This document shows, piece by piece, positions 1 through 8,866 of a stretch of 64,000 bases of DNA. A model generated the notes under the pieces. The model did no database searches. It was not told the origin of the DNA and saw only the letters and a list, made by a program, of their open reading frames with translations. The stretch lies in assembly GCF_001543145.1 (NCBI RefSeq), contig NZ_CP014160.1, forward strand, positions 1,798,001 to 1,862,000, given 5' to 3'. The stretch's first letter is position 1. Each line of letters opens with the position of its first letter. The DNA comes from Aerococcus sanguinicola. GTDB taxonomy: Bacteria > Bacillota > Bacilli > Lactobacillales > Aerococcaceae. The position numbers and the translations under genes are program-made.

Positions 1-1359
1 CAGAATGTGGTCCAATTGATGACCGTCCATGCCAGTAAGGGTTTGGAATTCCCAGTCGTCTTCTATTTGAACTTATCCAAGGGCTTTAACCGTCAGGATT
101 TTCAAGCCAATGTCATTGTCAATGATAAAGTGGGCCTAGGCCTCAAGGTTAATGACCGTCAAGAGCAAATCTCCTATACCAGTGCCTTGCATAAAATGGC
201 TGGCCTTGAAGCCAAGGAAGAGAGCTTAGCAGAAGAAATGCGGAAATTGTATGTGGCCTTTACCCGGGCTGAACAAAAATTAATCTTAGTGGCGAGTGTA
301 GATGATGGTGAGAAGGCCTTGGCCAGCTGGTCCCATGCGGCAGTGGGTGAAGAACGCCTGGCCAAGAGCTATCGCTTAGGGGCCAGGAGCCCCTTGGATT
401 GGATTGGCCCGGCTATTGTCCGTCATCCGGATGTGCAGAAGGATTTTAAGGGAAGCCTAGAGGGCGCCGAGTCATTAGCGCCTAAAGATCCTTTCCATAT
501 CAAGCTAGCTTTTGTGAATGGCGAAGATTTAGTGAGAGATCGCGACCACTTTCTCCATGGGGGGCGTGAAAAAGAGAGAGTTTCAGATGAACAGGCTAGG
601 GCCAACCAGGTCTTATTAGTTCCTGAGGCAGACTACCACTACCCCTATCATCTGGCCACACAAACTGCTAGCTACCAATCGGTGAGTGAGCTCAAACGTC
701 TTTTGCAGGAACCACTCGACCATGAATTAGCGGTTTGGGAAGATGGCCAAGTCCGTCCTCGTAAGCCTGCCCGCCGATATGTGAATCCGGACTGGGAGCG
801 CCCTCATTTTATCCAAAGGGAAGAGCAGGCTGATCCCCGTGCGATTGGGTCAGCGGCCCACTTGCTTATGCAGTGGTTACCCCTTGACCAGTCGCCCAGC
901 GCCCAGGCTTTTGAAGCACTCTTTGACCGTTTGGTAGACCAGGGGGCCCTAGAAGCTTCCCTTAAGGCAGAGCTTGACTTTGACCGCTTAGCTGCTTTCT
1001 ATGAAACAGATACCGGCCGCTGGCTGCTCAGCAAAAAAGACCAATTATACCGTGAAAAGAGCTTCTCTCTCCTGATGCCAGCTAAGGAAATCTTCTACGA
1101 CCTGGAAGCTTCGGACAAGCTGCTCATACATGGGACCATCGATGCCTTCGTCGTTTTAGAGGATTCAATTGTGCTCTATGATTTTAAGACGGACCGCTTG
1201 GCCTATCTTTCCATGGACCAGCAAGCAGAACGCTTTGCGGAACGCTATCAGGTGCAAATGGATATCTATGCAAGGGCCCTCGAGAATATCTACCAGAAGC
1301 CTGTCCAAGACAAATGGATCATTGCTTTAGAAAATTTAAAGACATTTTCTTTAAAATAG
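1..1359 (+). CDS. addA: ATP-dependent helicase/nuclease subunit A, C-terminal part (AddA)
   Basis: The reading frame is open from the left edge, so this is the 3' part (about 452 codons) of a gene that starts outside the window. It begins inside UvrD-type helicase motif V (VHASKGLEFP) and continues through motif VI (LYVAFTRAEQKL). The C-terminal third is a RecB-family nuclease domain, with GTIDAFVV followed by YDFKTD supplying the acidic and lysine residues that bind the metal. AddA works with AddB in double-strand break resection before RecA loading. The absence of a C-terminal cysteine cluster fits AddA rather than AddB. addB would normally lie just upstream, outside the window. The gene ends 57 bases before a tRNA that has its own promoter. 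Confidence 0.93.
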   Translation, partial: QNVVQLMTVHASKGLEFPVVFYLNLSKGFNRQDFQANVIVNDKVGLGLKVNDRQEQISYTSALHKMAGLEAKEESLAEEMRKLYVAFTRAEQKLILVASVDDGEKALASWSHAAVGEERLAKSYRLGARSPLDWIGPAIVRHPDVQKDFKGSLEGAESLAPKDPFHIKLAFVNGEDLVRDRDHFLHGGREKERVSDEQARANQVLLVPEADYHYPYHLATQTASYQSVSELKRLLQEPLDHELAVWEDGQVRPRKPARRYVNPDWERPHFIQREEQADPRAIGSAAHLLMQWLPLDQSPSAQAFEALFDRLVDQGALEASLKAELDFDRLAAFYETDTGRWLLSKKDQLYREKSFSLLMPAKEIFYDLEASDKLLIHGTIDAFVVLEDSIVLYDFKTDRLAYLSMDQQAERFAERYQVQMDIYARALENIYQKPVQDKWIIALENLKTFSLK

Positions 1360-1361
1360 AC

Positions 1362-1391
1362 TTGTCTTCATGAAAGATTATGTGCTATAAT
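1362..1391 (+). promoter_or_regulatory. Sigma-A promoter of tRNA-Gly
   Basis: TTGTCT (1362-1367), an 18-base spacer and TATAAT (1386-1391) preceded by TGC give an extended -10 promoter about 25 bases ahead of the tRNA. Confidence 0.75.
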
Positions 1392-1416
1392 ATTCTTGTT
1401 GTTATTTATAGCACAT

Positions 1417-1487
1417 GCGGGTGTAGTTTAGTGGTAAAACAGTAGCTTCCCAAGCTATCGTCGCGAGTTCGATTCTCGTCACCCGCT
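1417..1487 (+). tRNA. tRNA-Gly(CCC)
   Basis: The cloverleaf folds with acceptor arms GCGGGTG and CACCCGC, discriminator T at 1487, and a T arm with loop TTCGATT. The anticodon stem GTAGC/GCTAT encloses the loop TTCCCAA, so the anticodon is CCC, reading GGG glycine codons. No CCA is encoded. It is a single tRNA with its own promoter and terminator. Confidence 0.92.
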
Positions 1488-1502
1488 TAATAAGACCAGT
1501 TC

Positions 1503-1530
1503 AAGTGAGGAAGCTTTCCTCACTTTTTTT
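1503..1530 (+). terminator. Rho-independent terminator after tRNA-Gly
   Basis: A perfect 10-bp stem, AAGTGAGGAA (1503-1512) with TTCCTCACTT (1516-1525), has a 3-base loop and is followed by a T run. Confidence 0.9.
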
Positions 1531-1548
1531 CATAAAAGGAGGCTTTTG

Positions 1549-2142
1549 ATGAAATATTATGCAGTGCGTAAGGGTCGAAAGACTGGCATTTATCGGTCTT
1601 GGGCAGAGTGTCAGGACCAAGTTTCAGGCTACCCGAATGCTGAATTCAAATCCTTTAAAGACAAGGCTGAAGCCGAGGCTTTCTTAGGGAAGAGTTCAAG
1701 TCATCAGTCACCTAGAGCTGAGATGGAAGCCTATGTCGATGGCTCTTACCAGCCGAGGACCAAGACTTATGGCTACGGTGGCGTGATCCTCTACCAGGGC
1801 CAGGAATTGACCTACCAGGGTGGAGGCAAAAAAGCAGAACTCCTTAAGATGCGGAATGTTTCAGGGGAAATGATTGCCGCAATGAAGGCGGTCGTCTATG
1901 CCCTCGACCAAGGGGTGGCTCACTTAGCTATCTACTATGACTATGCAGGAATTGAAAAGTGGGCGACTGGCGACTGGCAAGCTAAGAATGCCTATACCCA
2001 AGCCTATCGTGACTTTATGCAAGAGAAGGGCAAGCAGGTTCAGATTCACTTCCATAAAGTTGCTGCCCACACTGGCAACCGCTATAATGAATGGGCAGAC
2101 CAGCTGGCTAAAGCGGGTAGCCAAACGGTCCAAGAAGATTGA
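1549..2142 (+). CDS. rnhA: Ribonuclease HI with N-terminal hybrid-binding domain
   Basis: This 197-residue protein degrades the RNA strand of RNA-DNA hybrids. The first ~45 residues (MKYYAVRKGRKTGIY, then W18) are the viroplasmin-like hybrid-binding domain typical of Gram-positive RNase H1. A linker leads to the catalytic domain from about residue 58. The four acidic active-site positions are visible: D64 in EAYVDGSY, E107 in VSGEM, D131 in AIYYDYAG and D184 in NEWADQLAK, with H174 in AAHTGNR. The ATG at 1549 is chosen over the TTG just before it because AAAAGGAGG sits at proper distance. lspA follows after 13 bases, so the two are probably co-transcribed. Confidence 0.93.
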   Translation: MKYYAVRKGRKTGIYRSWAECQDQVSGYPNAEFKSFKDKAEAEAFLGKSSSHQSPRAEMEAYVDGSYQPRTKTYGYGGVILYQGQELTYQGGGKKAELLKMRNVSGEMIAAMKAVVYALDQGVAHLAIYYDYAGIEKWATGDWQAKNAYTQAYRDFMQEKGKQVQIHFHKVAAHTGNRYNEWADQLAKAGSQTVQED

Positions 2143-2155
2143 AAGGAGCTTAAAG

Positions 2156-2620
2156 ATGTGGATTGCTTGCTTAATTATTGTCTTGAGCCTAGTCCTTGAC
2201 CAAGTCGTTAAGGGGTGGACCGTGAGTCACTTGGCCCTATTTGAGAGTCAGCCCTTAATTCCTCAGGTGCTATCGCTCCAGTACATCCAAAATCGCGGTG
2301 CAGCTTGGGGGATGTTAGAAGGGCAGATGGGCTTCTTCTTTATAATCACCCTTGTGGTCGTGGCTGTCCTAGCCTATACCCTCTATAAAGAAAGAAAGCA
2401 GGCCTTTTTGCTGCGCCTAGCTCTCAGCCTAATGATCGGGGGAGCCTTGGGCAATTTTATCGACCGGATGAGACTCGGTTATGTGGTGGATATGTTCCGT
2501 TTAGACTTTATTGATTTTCCTATTTTCAATGTAGCGGATATTTGTTTGACCCTAGGCGTCTTTCTATGCGTAATTTATTTATTATTTTTTGAGGGGGATG
2601 ACCATGCTAAGCATTCATGA
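2156..2620 (+). CDS. lspA: Lipoprotein signal peptidase (signal peptidase II)
   Basis: LspA is an integral membrane aspartyl protease that removes signal peptides from prolipoproteins. Starting at the ATG after GAAAGGAGC gives 154 residues, the usual family length, with four hydrophobic helices. The catalytic aspartates are D103 in GNFIDR and D128 in FNVADIC; NRGAAWG (46-52) is the conserved loop. A longer in-frame extension upstream overlaps rnhA out of frame and is rejected. Its substrates here would include the lipoproteins at 35067, 42952 and 48173. The 3' end overlaps rluD, the common lspA-rluD arrangement of Bacilli. Confidence 0.96.
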   Translation: MWIACLIIVLSLVLDQVVKGWTVSHLALFESQPLIPQVLSLQYIQNRGAAWGMLEGQMGFFFIITLVVVAVLAYTLYKERKQAFLLRLALSLMIGGALGNFIDRMRLGYVVDMFRLDFIDFPIFNVADICLTLGVFLCVIYLLFFEGDDHAKHS

Positions 2621-3515
2621 TAAGTGGACGGTGGACCAAGACCAGGGGCGCTTGGACCGCTACCTGGCTGAAATTTACCCCCAACATAGCCGCAGTGAAA
2701 TTAAGACTTGGATTCAACAGGATGAAGTCAAGGTGAACCAAGGAGTCGTTAAGGCTTCCTATAAGCTTGAAGCTGGGGATGTCATTAGTGTAGACCTGGA
2801 CCAGGAAGACCAGGTACTCCATATAGAAGCGGAAGCCATCGATTTGGATATTATTTATGAAGATGATGCCTTCTCGGTGGTCAATAAGGCCCAGGGACAG
2901 GTTGTCCATCCTTCACCTGGCCATGAAGGAGGCACCTTGGTCAACGCCTTGGTCTACCATTGCGACCACTTATCGGACTGCGGGGAAAGTTTCCGCCCCG
3001 GGATTGTCCACCGTATTGATAAGGACACGAGCGGGCTCTTAGTGGTCGCTAAGACCAACCAGGCCCACCAAGCACTGACCCGGCAAATTCAAGATAAGAC
3101 ACTGAAGCGGGAGTACCTGGCCCTCGTTTACGGGCAAATCTTTGAACAATCTGGAACAATTGACGCTGGGATCCGCCGCCATCCCGTCCACCGCACCCGC
3201 TTTGAAGTTTCAGAAGAGGGACGGCCGGCCCGGACCCATTTTCGGCTTTTACACCAGTATAGTAGATATAGTCTCCTGGCCTTGGTTTTGGAAACGGGAC
3301 GCACCCATCAAATCCGCGTTCATTTAGACTTTATTGGTCATCCCGTCGTAGACGACCCCTTATATGCCAAGGACCACCAGCAAGACTTTTTCGATGATAA
3401 AGGCCAGCTCCTCCACGCCCGCCGCTTGACCCTCAAGCACCCTGTGACGGGGGAAGAAATGTGCTTTGAAGCCGATTTGCCCGACCACTTCCAAAAGATT
3501 TTAGGAGCTATTTAA
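2604..3515 (+). CDS. rluD: Ribosomal large subunit pseudouridine synthase, RluD/YlyB family
   Basis: This 303-residue enzyme converts uridines in 23S rRNA to pseudouridine. An N-terminal S4 RNA-binding domain (about residues 14-75) precedes the synthase domain with the signature GIVHRIDKDTSGLLVVAK, in which D139 is the catalytic aspartate. RTHQIRVH near residue 237 is a second conserved block. The ATG at 2604 lies 6 bases after GAGGGGG; an ATG at 2598 abuts that site and is less likely. The gene overlaps lspA by 17 bases, suggesting translational coupling. Which rRNA sites are modified cannot be read from the sequence. Confidence 0.93.
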   Translation: MLSIHDKWTVDQDQGRLDRYLAEIYPQHSRSEIKTWIQQDEVKVNQGVVKASYKLEAGDVISVDLDQEDQVLHIEAEAIDLDIIYEDDAFSVVNKAQGQVVHPSPGHEGGTLVNALVYHCDHLSDCGESFRPGIVHRIDKDTSGLLVVAKTNQAHQALTRQIQDKTLKREYLALVYGQIFEQSGTIDAGIRRHPVHRTRFEVSEEGRPARTHFRLLHQYSRYSLLALVLETGRTHQIRVHLDFIGHPVVDDPLYAKDHQQDFFDDKGQLLHARRLTLKHPVTGEEMCFEADLPDHFQKILGAI

Positions 3516-3528
3516 GCACTAAATTCAT

Positions 3529-3557
3529 TTTACAAGTGCCGGGATCTTTAGTAGAAT
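3529..3557 (+). promoter_or_regulatory. Sigma-A promoter of the YneF-like gene
   Basis: TTTACA (3529-3534), a 17-base spacer and TAGAAT (3552-3557) lie about 38 bases before the start codon. Confidence 0.7.
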
Positions 3558-3594
3558 GATTGAGTATAAGTTTTGCAGAGAGGAGAGAAGCAAG

Positions 3595-3816
3595 ATGACA
3601 ACAGGAATTTGGATTTTAATTGTAATTTTAGCCTTAGTTGCTGGGATTGCTATCGGTATTTATATTGCACGTCGTACGATGGACAGCTATTTTGAGAAGA
3701 ATTCACCTATCTCAGAAGATATGATCCGTCAAATGATGGCATCCATGGGACAAAAGCCTTCTGAAAAACGTGTACGCCAAATTATGAACTCAATGAAAAC
3801 AAGCCATAAAAAATAA
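3595..3816 (+). CDS. UPF0154 membrane protein, YneF-like
   Basis: This small protein of 73 residues has one N-terminal transmembrane helix (TGIWILIVILALVAGIAIGI) and a basic, methionine-rich cytoplasmic tail (ISEDMIRQMMASMGQKPSEK), which is the UPF0154/YneF pattern of Bacilli. Its function is unknown. The start at 3595 is set by GAGAGGAGAG; an upstream extension lacks a ribosome binding site and would overlap the -10 box. It has its own promoter and is followed by a strong terminator, so it is a one-gene unit. Confidence 0.88.
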   Translation: MTTGIWILIVILALVAGIAIGIYIARRTMDSYFEKNSPISEDMIRQMMASMGQKPSEKRVRQIMNSMKTSHKK

Positions 3817-3823
3817 GCATAGT

Positions 3824-3882
3824 CCGCTTGCCAGCTTCTGCTTCTATTAAGAGCATCTTAGCTGACAAGTGGGTGTTTTTTA
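3824..3882 (+). terminator. Terminator after the YneF-like gene
   Basis: A long imperfect stem joins CCGCTTGCCAGCT with AGCTGACAAGTGG, with one mismatch and one G-T pair, followed by TTTTTT. Confidence 0.75.
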
Positions 3883-3903
3883 ATTAAAGGGGGCCGGTCA
3901 CTG

Positions 3904-4557
3904 ATGTACCGTTTTTTTGTGATTTTGATTCGTTGGCTGTTGCGTGTAGTGAATGGTAAGCCGCACTATGAATTCCATCCCGACTATTCGGCCGATGAAA
4001 CCTATGTTGTGGTGAGCCCACACCGTTCTTTACTGGATCCACCGGTGATTGCAGCGGCCCTGTATCCGGATACGGTTTTCTTTTTAGCGAAAAAGGAACT
4101 CTTCGATATTCCGGTTTTTGGTTGGTTGATCCGCAAGGCGGGCATGATTCCGATCGACCGGTCCAAGCCAGGTCGGGCTGCGATGAAAGAATGCTTAAAA
4201 GAATTGAAGGCAGGCCATAATATTGGGATCTTTCCCACCGGCTCCCGTTATTCTGCAAAAATCAAGCCCGGGGCCTCCATGCTGGCTGGCATGAGTAAGA
4301 AACGACTCTTGCCGGTCGTTTACCAGGGGCCTCTAGAGGTCAAGGGGCTCTTTAGCCGGAAAGCAGAACATCGGGTGAAGGTTCGGGTCGGCGCCCCTAT
4401 CGACTTGCCCGATAAGAAACGTTTAAAGGATGAAGATCTAGAGGCCTTGGATAAGGCCATTGCGCTTGCCTTTGAAGCCACAGACGCCGCCCTTGATCCG
4501 ACCTATCACTATGACATCGAGGCGGCCAAGGCCAAGCATAAGCAGAAGAATAAATAA
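3904..4557 (+). CDS. plsC: 1-acyl-sn-glycerol-3-phosphate acyltransferase family protein (PlsC-like)
   Basis: This 217-residue LPLAT-family protein probably acylates lysophosphatidic acid in membrane phospholipid synthesis. The catalytic HX4D box is H40-RSLL-D45 in SPHRSLLDPPV. The second family block, usually FPEGTR, reads FPTGSR (110-115), so its glutamate is replaced by threonine. A third block is KPGASMLA. The first ~15 residues are hydrophobic and may associate with the membrane. It stands alone between two terminators. Assignment to the family is firm; the exact acyl acceptor is inferred. Confidence 0.87.
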   Translation: MYRFFVILIRWLLRVVNGKPHYEFHPDYSADETYVVVSPHRSLLDPPVIAAALYPDTVFFLAKKELFDIPVFGWLIRKAGMIPIDRSKPGRAAMKECLKELKAGHNIGIFPTGSRYSAKIKPGASMLAGMSKKRLLPVVYQGPLEVKGLFSRKAEHRVKVRVGAPIDLPDKKRLKDEDLEALDKAIALAFEATDAALDPTYHYDIEAAKAKHKQKNK

Positions 4558-4560
4558 GAG

Positions 4561-4595
4561 TAAGAGGCTGGGACTTAGTTTCCGGTCTCTTTTAC
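4561..4595 (+). terminator. Terminator after plsC (GAGGCTGGGA type)
   Basis: AAGAGGCTGGGA pairs over 12 bases with TTCCGGTCTCTT, including G-T pairs, followed by TT-rich sequence. The same core recurs after lepA at 46167. Confidence 0.65.
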
Positions 4596-4641
4596 TTTAT
4601 CCTGCTATTCTCAGGATAGCGCCATGAAATTCTATTTGTGT

Positions 4642-4647
4642 TATAAT
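4642..4647 (+). promoter_or_regulatory. Extended -10 element of the SNF2 gene
   Basis: TATAAT preceded by TGT; no good -35 hexamer is visible. It lies 34 bases before the chosen start. Confidence 0.55.
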
Positions 4648-4680
4648 GTATTAATAGGAATAGAATTTGGGGGAATGAGC

Positions 4681-7600
4681 ATGAAGTGGAGTATTCCGAC
4701 AAAAACCATAGCAGAAGGACGTAAACTCTCAGATGAGGGACGGGTGACTAAGGTCTATCCGGTAGAAGCAGAGAATGTTTGGCGCGCAGAAGTGATTGAT
4801 GACCAGAAATATTATGTCATCCTCGATGGTTCGGGTAAAGAAGAAGACATTTGCCAGTGTGATGAATGGTTCAAGAAGCATTTTTGTGTCCACACTGTAG
4901 CCGTTGAGCTCTTCTTGCAAGACCATTCAGTAGTCCGGGCCATGAAATTTAGCCAGCGTCCCTTGTTCTACTATCCAGCAGACCTTTACGACGAGAGCGA
5001 GACTTGTGAGCAAGTCTATCAGGAATTTTACCAACATTTTATTGAAGAAGAGACGGCTGATTATTTTGGCCCTCTATTGGTTGAAATCGAACTTTATGAT
5101 GAACAAAACATACCCTTTAGCCAGGATAATGATAGCCTCTTTTACTTGCGACTGCGGCTAGGGATTGATACGAGCTATTATGTGAACGACCTGGAGGCTT
5201 TCTTCCAAGCCTTGCTCAGTGGGGGAAGCTTCAATTTGCAGAACCATAATAATGACCAGGTCTGCTTGCGCCAGGAATGCTTTGATCCAGATATGTACGC
5301 CTTCTTGAATAGTCTAGCTGAGGATTTTTTACGGCATAAGCACTGGGAGAATACGATCGCCCATGTTCCTTCAACTAAGAAGAACCAGCAGCGGCTCTAT
5401 CTCAATGAGGAGGAGTTAATTGCCTTACTCAAGACTGATCTGATTAAACATGTCTTTATTGCTGACCAGGAGCTTGAGAATTTTAGCTTGATCGAAAATG
5501 ACCGGCCCATCCTCTATAATATTGCCTATGATGGCGAAATTTATCGCTTAAGCCAGGTTCAAGAGGCTAAGTGGTATCGGTATTACGGTTTAATTTTTAA
5601 CGGGAATGATTTTTACCATATTGAAGCGGATGATAAGTATTTCGATGCCATGTCGATCATCCAGGATAACTTTGTCTTAAATCGTTTTAAATTAGACTTT
5701 AAGCCGGAAGAAATGAAGAATTTCTTTTCCCTCTTTGGTCGCCTATTGCTGGAACACAGTCTGGTAAAGAATGTCACTGTGCTGGACTTCGCTCCTCTTC
5801 TAGATCTAGACTGCCAGCTTGAGATTGGGGCCAGCCAGGGACGGCTAGAACTGGCCCTGACCTTCCACTATGGCGACTACATGCTCTCCGATGATCCGAT
5901 TGAAACGGACCTACCTGAAGATAGGATCCTTTTACGCCAGCTAGCGGATGAATTAGACGCTGAAGCCTTCCTACGCGCTTATGGTTTTACAAAGGAAAAT
6001 TATTATTACTGTAAAGACTACGGGTCGATCGACCAGATGATGAGGGACTTGCAGCGTTTTGAACAATATCTGCCCGAAGATTGGAAGATTAGCTATACCA
6101 AGAACTTAGAGAGCTGGCAGTCCAATGATATTGAGGTTGAAGTGGTAACTGAGCAGAATAAGCAACACCGCTTCCTGACCATTGATTTTGAAACGGATGA
6201 TATCAATGAGCATGAGATTGACCGGATTATTGAACGACTCCAAGCCAATGAACGCTTCATGCAATTAGAGGATGGCCGGATTATTAATGTGAACCAGGTC
6301 TTTACGGAAGACCAGAACCGCATGCTCAAACAATTGAAGCAGCAGAATAAGCAGTGGAAGAATGGGGACCCGATCCCGATCTACCAGAGCTTGCTCTTTG
6401 CGGACCTCTTGAACAGTCAGGCGGATTTTGAAGCCTTCTATGAGGATATCATGCACCCAGACCAGGAGGACTACCGACCTAATCCACGACTGAAGACCGA
6501 GCTTTCCGATTACCAACAATATGCGGTTCAGTGGTTCAAGGTTTTAGCCAAGTATCAATTAGGTGGTCTGCTTGCTGATGAAATGGGCTTAGGCAAGACC
6601 GTTCAAACCATCGCTTTCTTATTGGATTACTTGGAAGAACATCCTTCGGGCCAGGTCCTCATTGTTGCGCCAGCTTCGGTACTCTATAACTGGTACCATG
6701 AACTTGACCGCTTTGCCCCAAGCTTGGAAGCTGTAGTGATCGATGGTTCTGCTGAGGAAAGGGAACAAATGCGCGAGGAAGGGCATGGGAAGATTTGGAT
6801 CTCATCTTATTCTTCCTACCGCAATGACCAAGTAGCCTACCAGGACTACTTCTTCGATGTTTTAATCCTGGATGAAGCCCAAGCCCTGAAGAACAATCGA
6901 ACCGTTCTTTACCAATCCTTTATGCAGCAAAAGTCTGGCTTACGGATTGCCTTGTCGGGGACACCGCTTGAAAATAACTTGCAAGAATTCTGGTCCCTCA
7001 TGCAAATTATTTTGCCCGGCCTCCTGCCTGGTCGTCGCGATTACCAGCAATTATCGGTTGACCAGATCCGTAAGCGGGTCCAACCCTTCGTTCTCAGACG
7101 GACCAAGGCGGATGTTTCCCTAGAATTACCAGAAAAACGGAGTTCCGACCGCTATGCTGGGATGACACCCGAACAGAAAAATATTTACCTGGCTTATCTT
7201 AAGGACATCCAAGAACAGTTGGCGGAAGGAAATTTCGACAGTGGGCGGACACGGATGGAAATGTTGGCGGCGATTACACGCTTGCGGCAAATTTGTTGCC
7301 ATCCCCGCTTAATCGACCCTGATTCTGAAGCAGGGTCCGGGAAGTTTGACTACTACCGCAACTTATTAGATCGGGTCCTCCAAGATGACAAGCGCGTTTT
7401 AGTCTTCTCCCAATTCACCTCCATGCTGGATATTTTGGAAGAAGATTTAAAGGCTGAAGGAGTGACCTATTTCCGCATTGACGGTCAAACCAAGAAGGGG
7501 GACCGGCAAAGTCAAGTTGACGCCTTCAACCAGGGTGAGGGCTCAGTCTTCCTCATTTCCTTACGGGCAGGGGGCGTTGGGATTAACCTGACGGGTGCGG

Positions 7601-7857
7601 ATACGGTCTTCCTCTATGACCTCTGGTGGAACCCCTCGATTGAGGAACAAGCCATTGGTCGGGCCCACCGGATTGGTCAGAAGAAGAATGTTCAAGTCTA
7701 CCGGATGATCACTGAGGGAACGATTGAACAGCGGATTGCTGAACTTCAAGAAGAAAAACGCAATCTCTTTGAACAGCTCTTCGATGAAGAAGCCAAAGAT
7801 TCCGACCGCCTTTCTATGGAAGACTTGAAGTATATTTTAGACTATGAAGAGAAATAG
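4681..7857 (+). CDS. SWIM zinc-finger SNF2-family helicase
   Basis: This 1058-residue Swi2/Snf2 ATPase is probably a DNA translocase or nucleoprotein remodeller. Near the N-terminus is a SWIM zinc finger, C58-x-C60 ... C69-x-H71 (ICQCDEWFKKHFCVHT). A long acidic middle region of the SNF2-associated type follows. The motor begins near residue 610: Walker A DEMGLGKT (K639), Walker B ILDEAQALKN (D731), then the C-terminal helicase lobe with VFSQFTSMLDIL, LISLRAGGVGINLT and the motif VI block IGRAHRIGQ. The ATG at 4681 is 7 bases after TTTGGGGG; an ATG at 4675 is too close to that site. Such genes are common single units in Firmicutes; the cellular role is not established. Confidence 0.9.
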   Translation: MKWSIPTKTIAEGRKLSDEGRVTKVYPVEAENVWRAEVIDDQKYYVILDGSGKEEDICQCDEWFKKHFCVHTVAVELFLQDHSVVRAMKFSQRPLFYYPADLYDESETCEQVYQEFYQHFIEEETADYFGPLLVEIELYDEQNIPFSQDNDSLFYLRLRLGIDTSYYVNDLEAFFQALLSGGSFNLQNHNNDQVCLRQECFDPDMYAFLNSLAEDFLRHKHWENTIAHVPSTKKNQQRLYLNEEELIALLKTDLIKHVFIADQELENFSLIENDRPILYNIAYDGEIYRLSQVQEAKWYRYYGLIFNGNDFYHIEADDKYFDAMSIIQDNFVLNRFKLDFKPEEMKNFFSLFGRLLLEHSLVKNVTVLDFAPLLDLDCQLEIGASQGRLELALTFHYGDYMLSDDPIETDLPEDRILLRQLADELDAEAFLRAYGFTKENYYYCKDYGSIDQMMRDLQRFEQYLPEDWKISYTKNLESWQSNDIEVEVVTEQNKQHRFLTIDFETDDINEHEIDRIIERLQANERFMQLEDGRIINVNQVFTEDQNRMLKQLKQQNKQWKNGDPIPIYQSLLFADLLNSQADFEAFYEDIMHPDQEDYRPNPRLKTELSDYQQYAVQWFKVLAKYQLGGLLADEMGLGKTVQTIAFLLDYLEEHPSGQVLIVAPASVLYNWYHELDRFAPSLEAVVIDGSAEEREQMREEGHGKIWISSYSSYRNDQVAYQDYFFDVLILDEAQALKNNRTVLYQSFMQQKSGLRIALSGTPLENNLQEFWSLMQIILPGLLPGRRDYQQLSVDQIRKRVQPFVLRRTKADVSLELPEKRSSDRYAGMTPEQKNIYLAYLKDIQEQLAEGNFDSGRTRMEMLAAITRLRQICCHPRLIDPDSEAGSGKFDYYRNLLDRVLQDDKRVLVFSQFTSMLDILEEDLKAEGVTYFRIDGQTKKGDRQSQVDAFNQGEGSVFLISLRAGGVGINLTGADTVFLYDLWWNPSIEEQAIGRAHRIGQKKNVQVYRMITEGTIEQRIAELQEEKRNLFEQLFDEEAKDSDRLSMEDLKYILDYEEK

Positions 7858-7866
7858 AAAAGGGAC

Positions 7867-7895
7867 TTGCCCTAAAGTTCCTCATGTGCTATAAT
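7867..7895 (+). promoter_or_regulatory. Promoter of rpsB
   Basis: TTGCCC (7867-7872), a 17-base spacer and TATAAT (7890-7895) preceded by TGC form a strong extended promoter. The transcript would begin near 7902. Confidence 0.85.
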
Positions 7896-7901
7896 CTTCT
7901 A

Positions 7902-8014
7902 GTGCCTTTAGGGCATGAAATGTCACACCCTATGGATTGGAACGCATGGTGCTCATTGAGAGTTGCGTTCAATTGAAGTAGGGGCGGAATAAAACCAAAT
8001 AGGAGGAATTTTTA
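7902..8014 (+). promoter_or_regulatory. Structured 5' leader of rpsB
   Basis: The leader is about 113 bases. It holds TAGGG (7909-7913) facing CCCTA (7928-7932), then GAACGCA (7940-7946) facing TGCGTTC (7964-7970) with an inner CTC/GAG pair. Ribosomal protein leaders often bind their own product; whether S2 acts here is inference. Confidence 0.5.
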
Positions 8015-8797
8015 ATGGCAGTTGTAAGTATGAAACAATTATTAGAAGCAGGGGTTCACTTCGGACACCAAACACGTCGCTGGAACCCAAAAATGGACCG
8101 TTACATCTTTACAGAACGTAATGGTATCTACATCATCGATTTACAACAAACAGTAAAATTAATCGATGAAGCCTACAACTATGTACGCGATCTTGCAGCA
8201 AATGATGGGGTAGTTCTCTTCGTAGGGACTAAGAAACAAGCCCAACAATCAATTGAAGATGAAGCAATTCGTTGCGGTCAATACTATGTTAACCATCGTT
8301 GGTTAGGTGGGACTTTGACTAACTGGGAAACCATCCAAAAACGTGTACGCCGCATGAAAGATATTGACCGTATGGAAGAAGACGGCACTTTCGATGTGTT
8401 ACCTAAGAAAGAAGTTCTTGAACTCGAAAAAGAACGTGAAAAATTACAAAATAACTTGGGCGGTATCGCTGACATGCCACGTATTCCAGACGTGATGTTT
8501 GTGGTAGACCCTCGTAAAGAACACATTGCAATCAAGGAAGCACACAAGTTAAATATTCCTGTGATCGCTATGGTTGATACCAACTGCGACCCAGATGAAG
8601 TAGACTATGTGATTCCTTCAAATGATGACGCTATCCGTGCGGTTAAATTAATTAGCCAAACGATTGCGGAAGCTGTTATTGAAGGACGTCAAGGCCTTGA
8701 CGAAGAAGAAGCCGCTGAAGAAGCAGCTGTATCAAACGAAGACCTTGAAGCTGTTGCAGCTAAGATGCAAGGTGAAGAAGAAGCTGACCAAGACTAA
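8015..8797 (+). CDS. rpsB: 30S ribosomal protein S2
   Basis: S2 is a structural protein of the small ribosomal subunit. The 260 residues begin [20 protein letters not shown], the universal S2 N-terminus, and include [19 protein letters not shown] and the C-terminal block [12 protein letters not shown]. The tail after about residue 225 is acidic and variable, as usual. AGGAGGA precedes the ATG. Codon use is strongly biased towards a few preferred codons, as expected for a highly expressed gene. tsf follows, but with its own promoter and a hairpin between. Confidence 0.99.
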   Translation: MAVVSMKQLLEAGVHFGHQTRRWNPKMDRYIFTERNGIYIIDLQQTVKLIDEAYNYVRDLAANDGVVLFVGTKKQAQQSIEDEAIRCGQYYVNHRWLGGTLTNWETIQKRVRRMKDIDRMEEDGTFDVLPKKEVLELEKEREKLQNNLGGIADMPRIPDVMFVVDPRKEHIAIKEAHKLNIPVIAMVDTNCDPDEVDYVIPSNDDAIRAVKLISQTIAEAVIEGRQGLDEEEAAEEAAVSNEDLEAVAAKMQGEEEADQD

Positions 8798-8824
8798 TTC
8801 AGTCTCGACTTTGGACTGTAAATC

Positions 8825-8853
8825 TTGCAGTCTTTAGCAAAATAGAGTAAAAT
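8825..8853 (+). promoter_or_regulatory. Promoter of tsf
   Basis: TTGCAG (8825-8830), a 17-base spacer and TAAAAT (8848-8853) lie between rpsB and tsf, upstream of the attenuator-like hairpin. Confidence 0.65.
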
Positions 8854-8866
8854 TAGTTTGGAGTAT

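Noticed and set aside
1937-2155. N-terminal extension of LspA
   Set aside because: The extra 73 codons overlap rnhA in another frame; the ATG at 2156 has a proper ribosome binding site and gives the family length.
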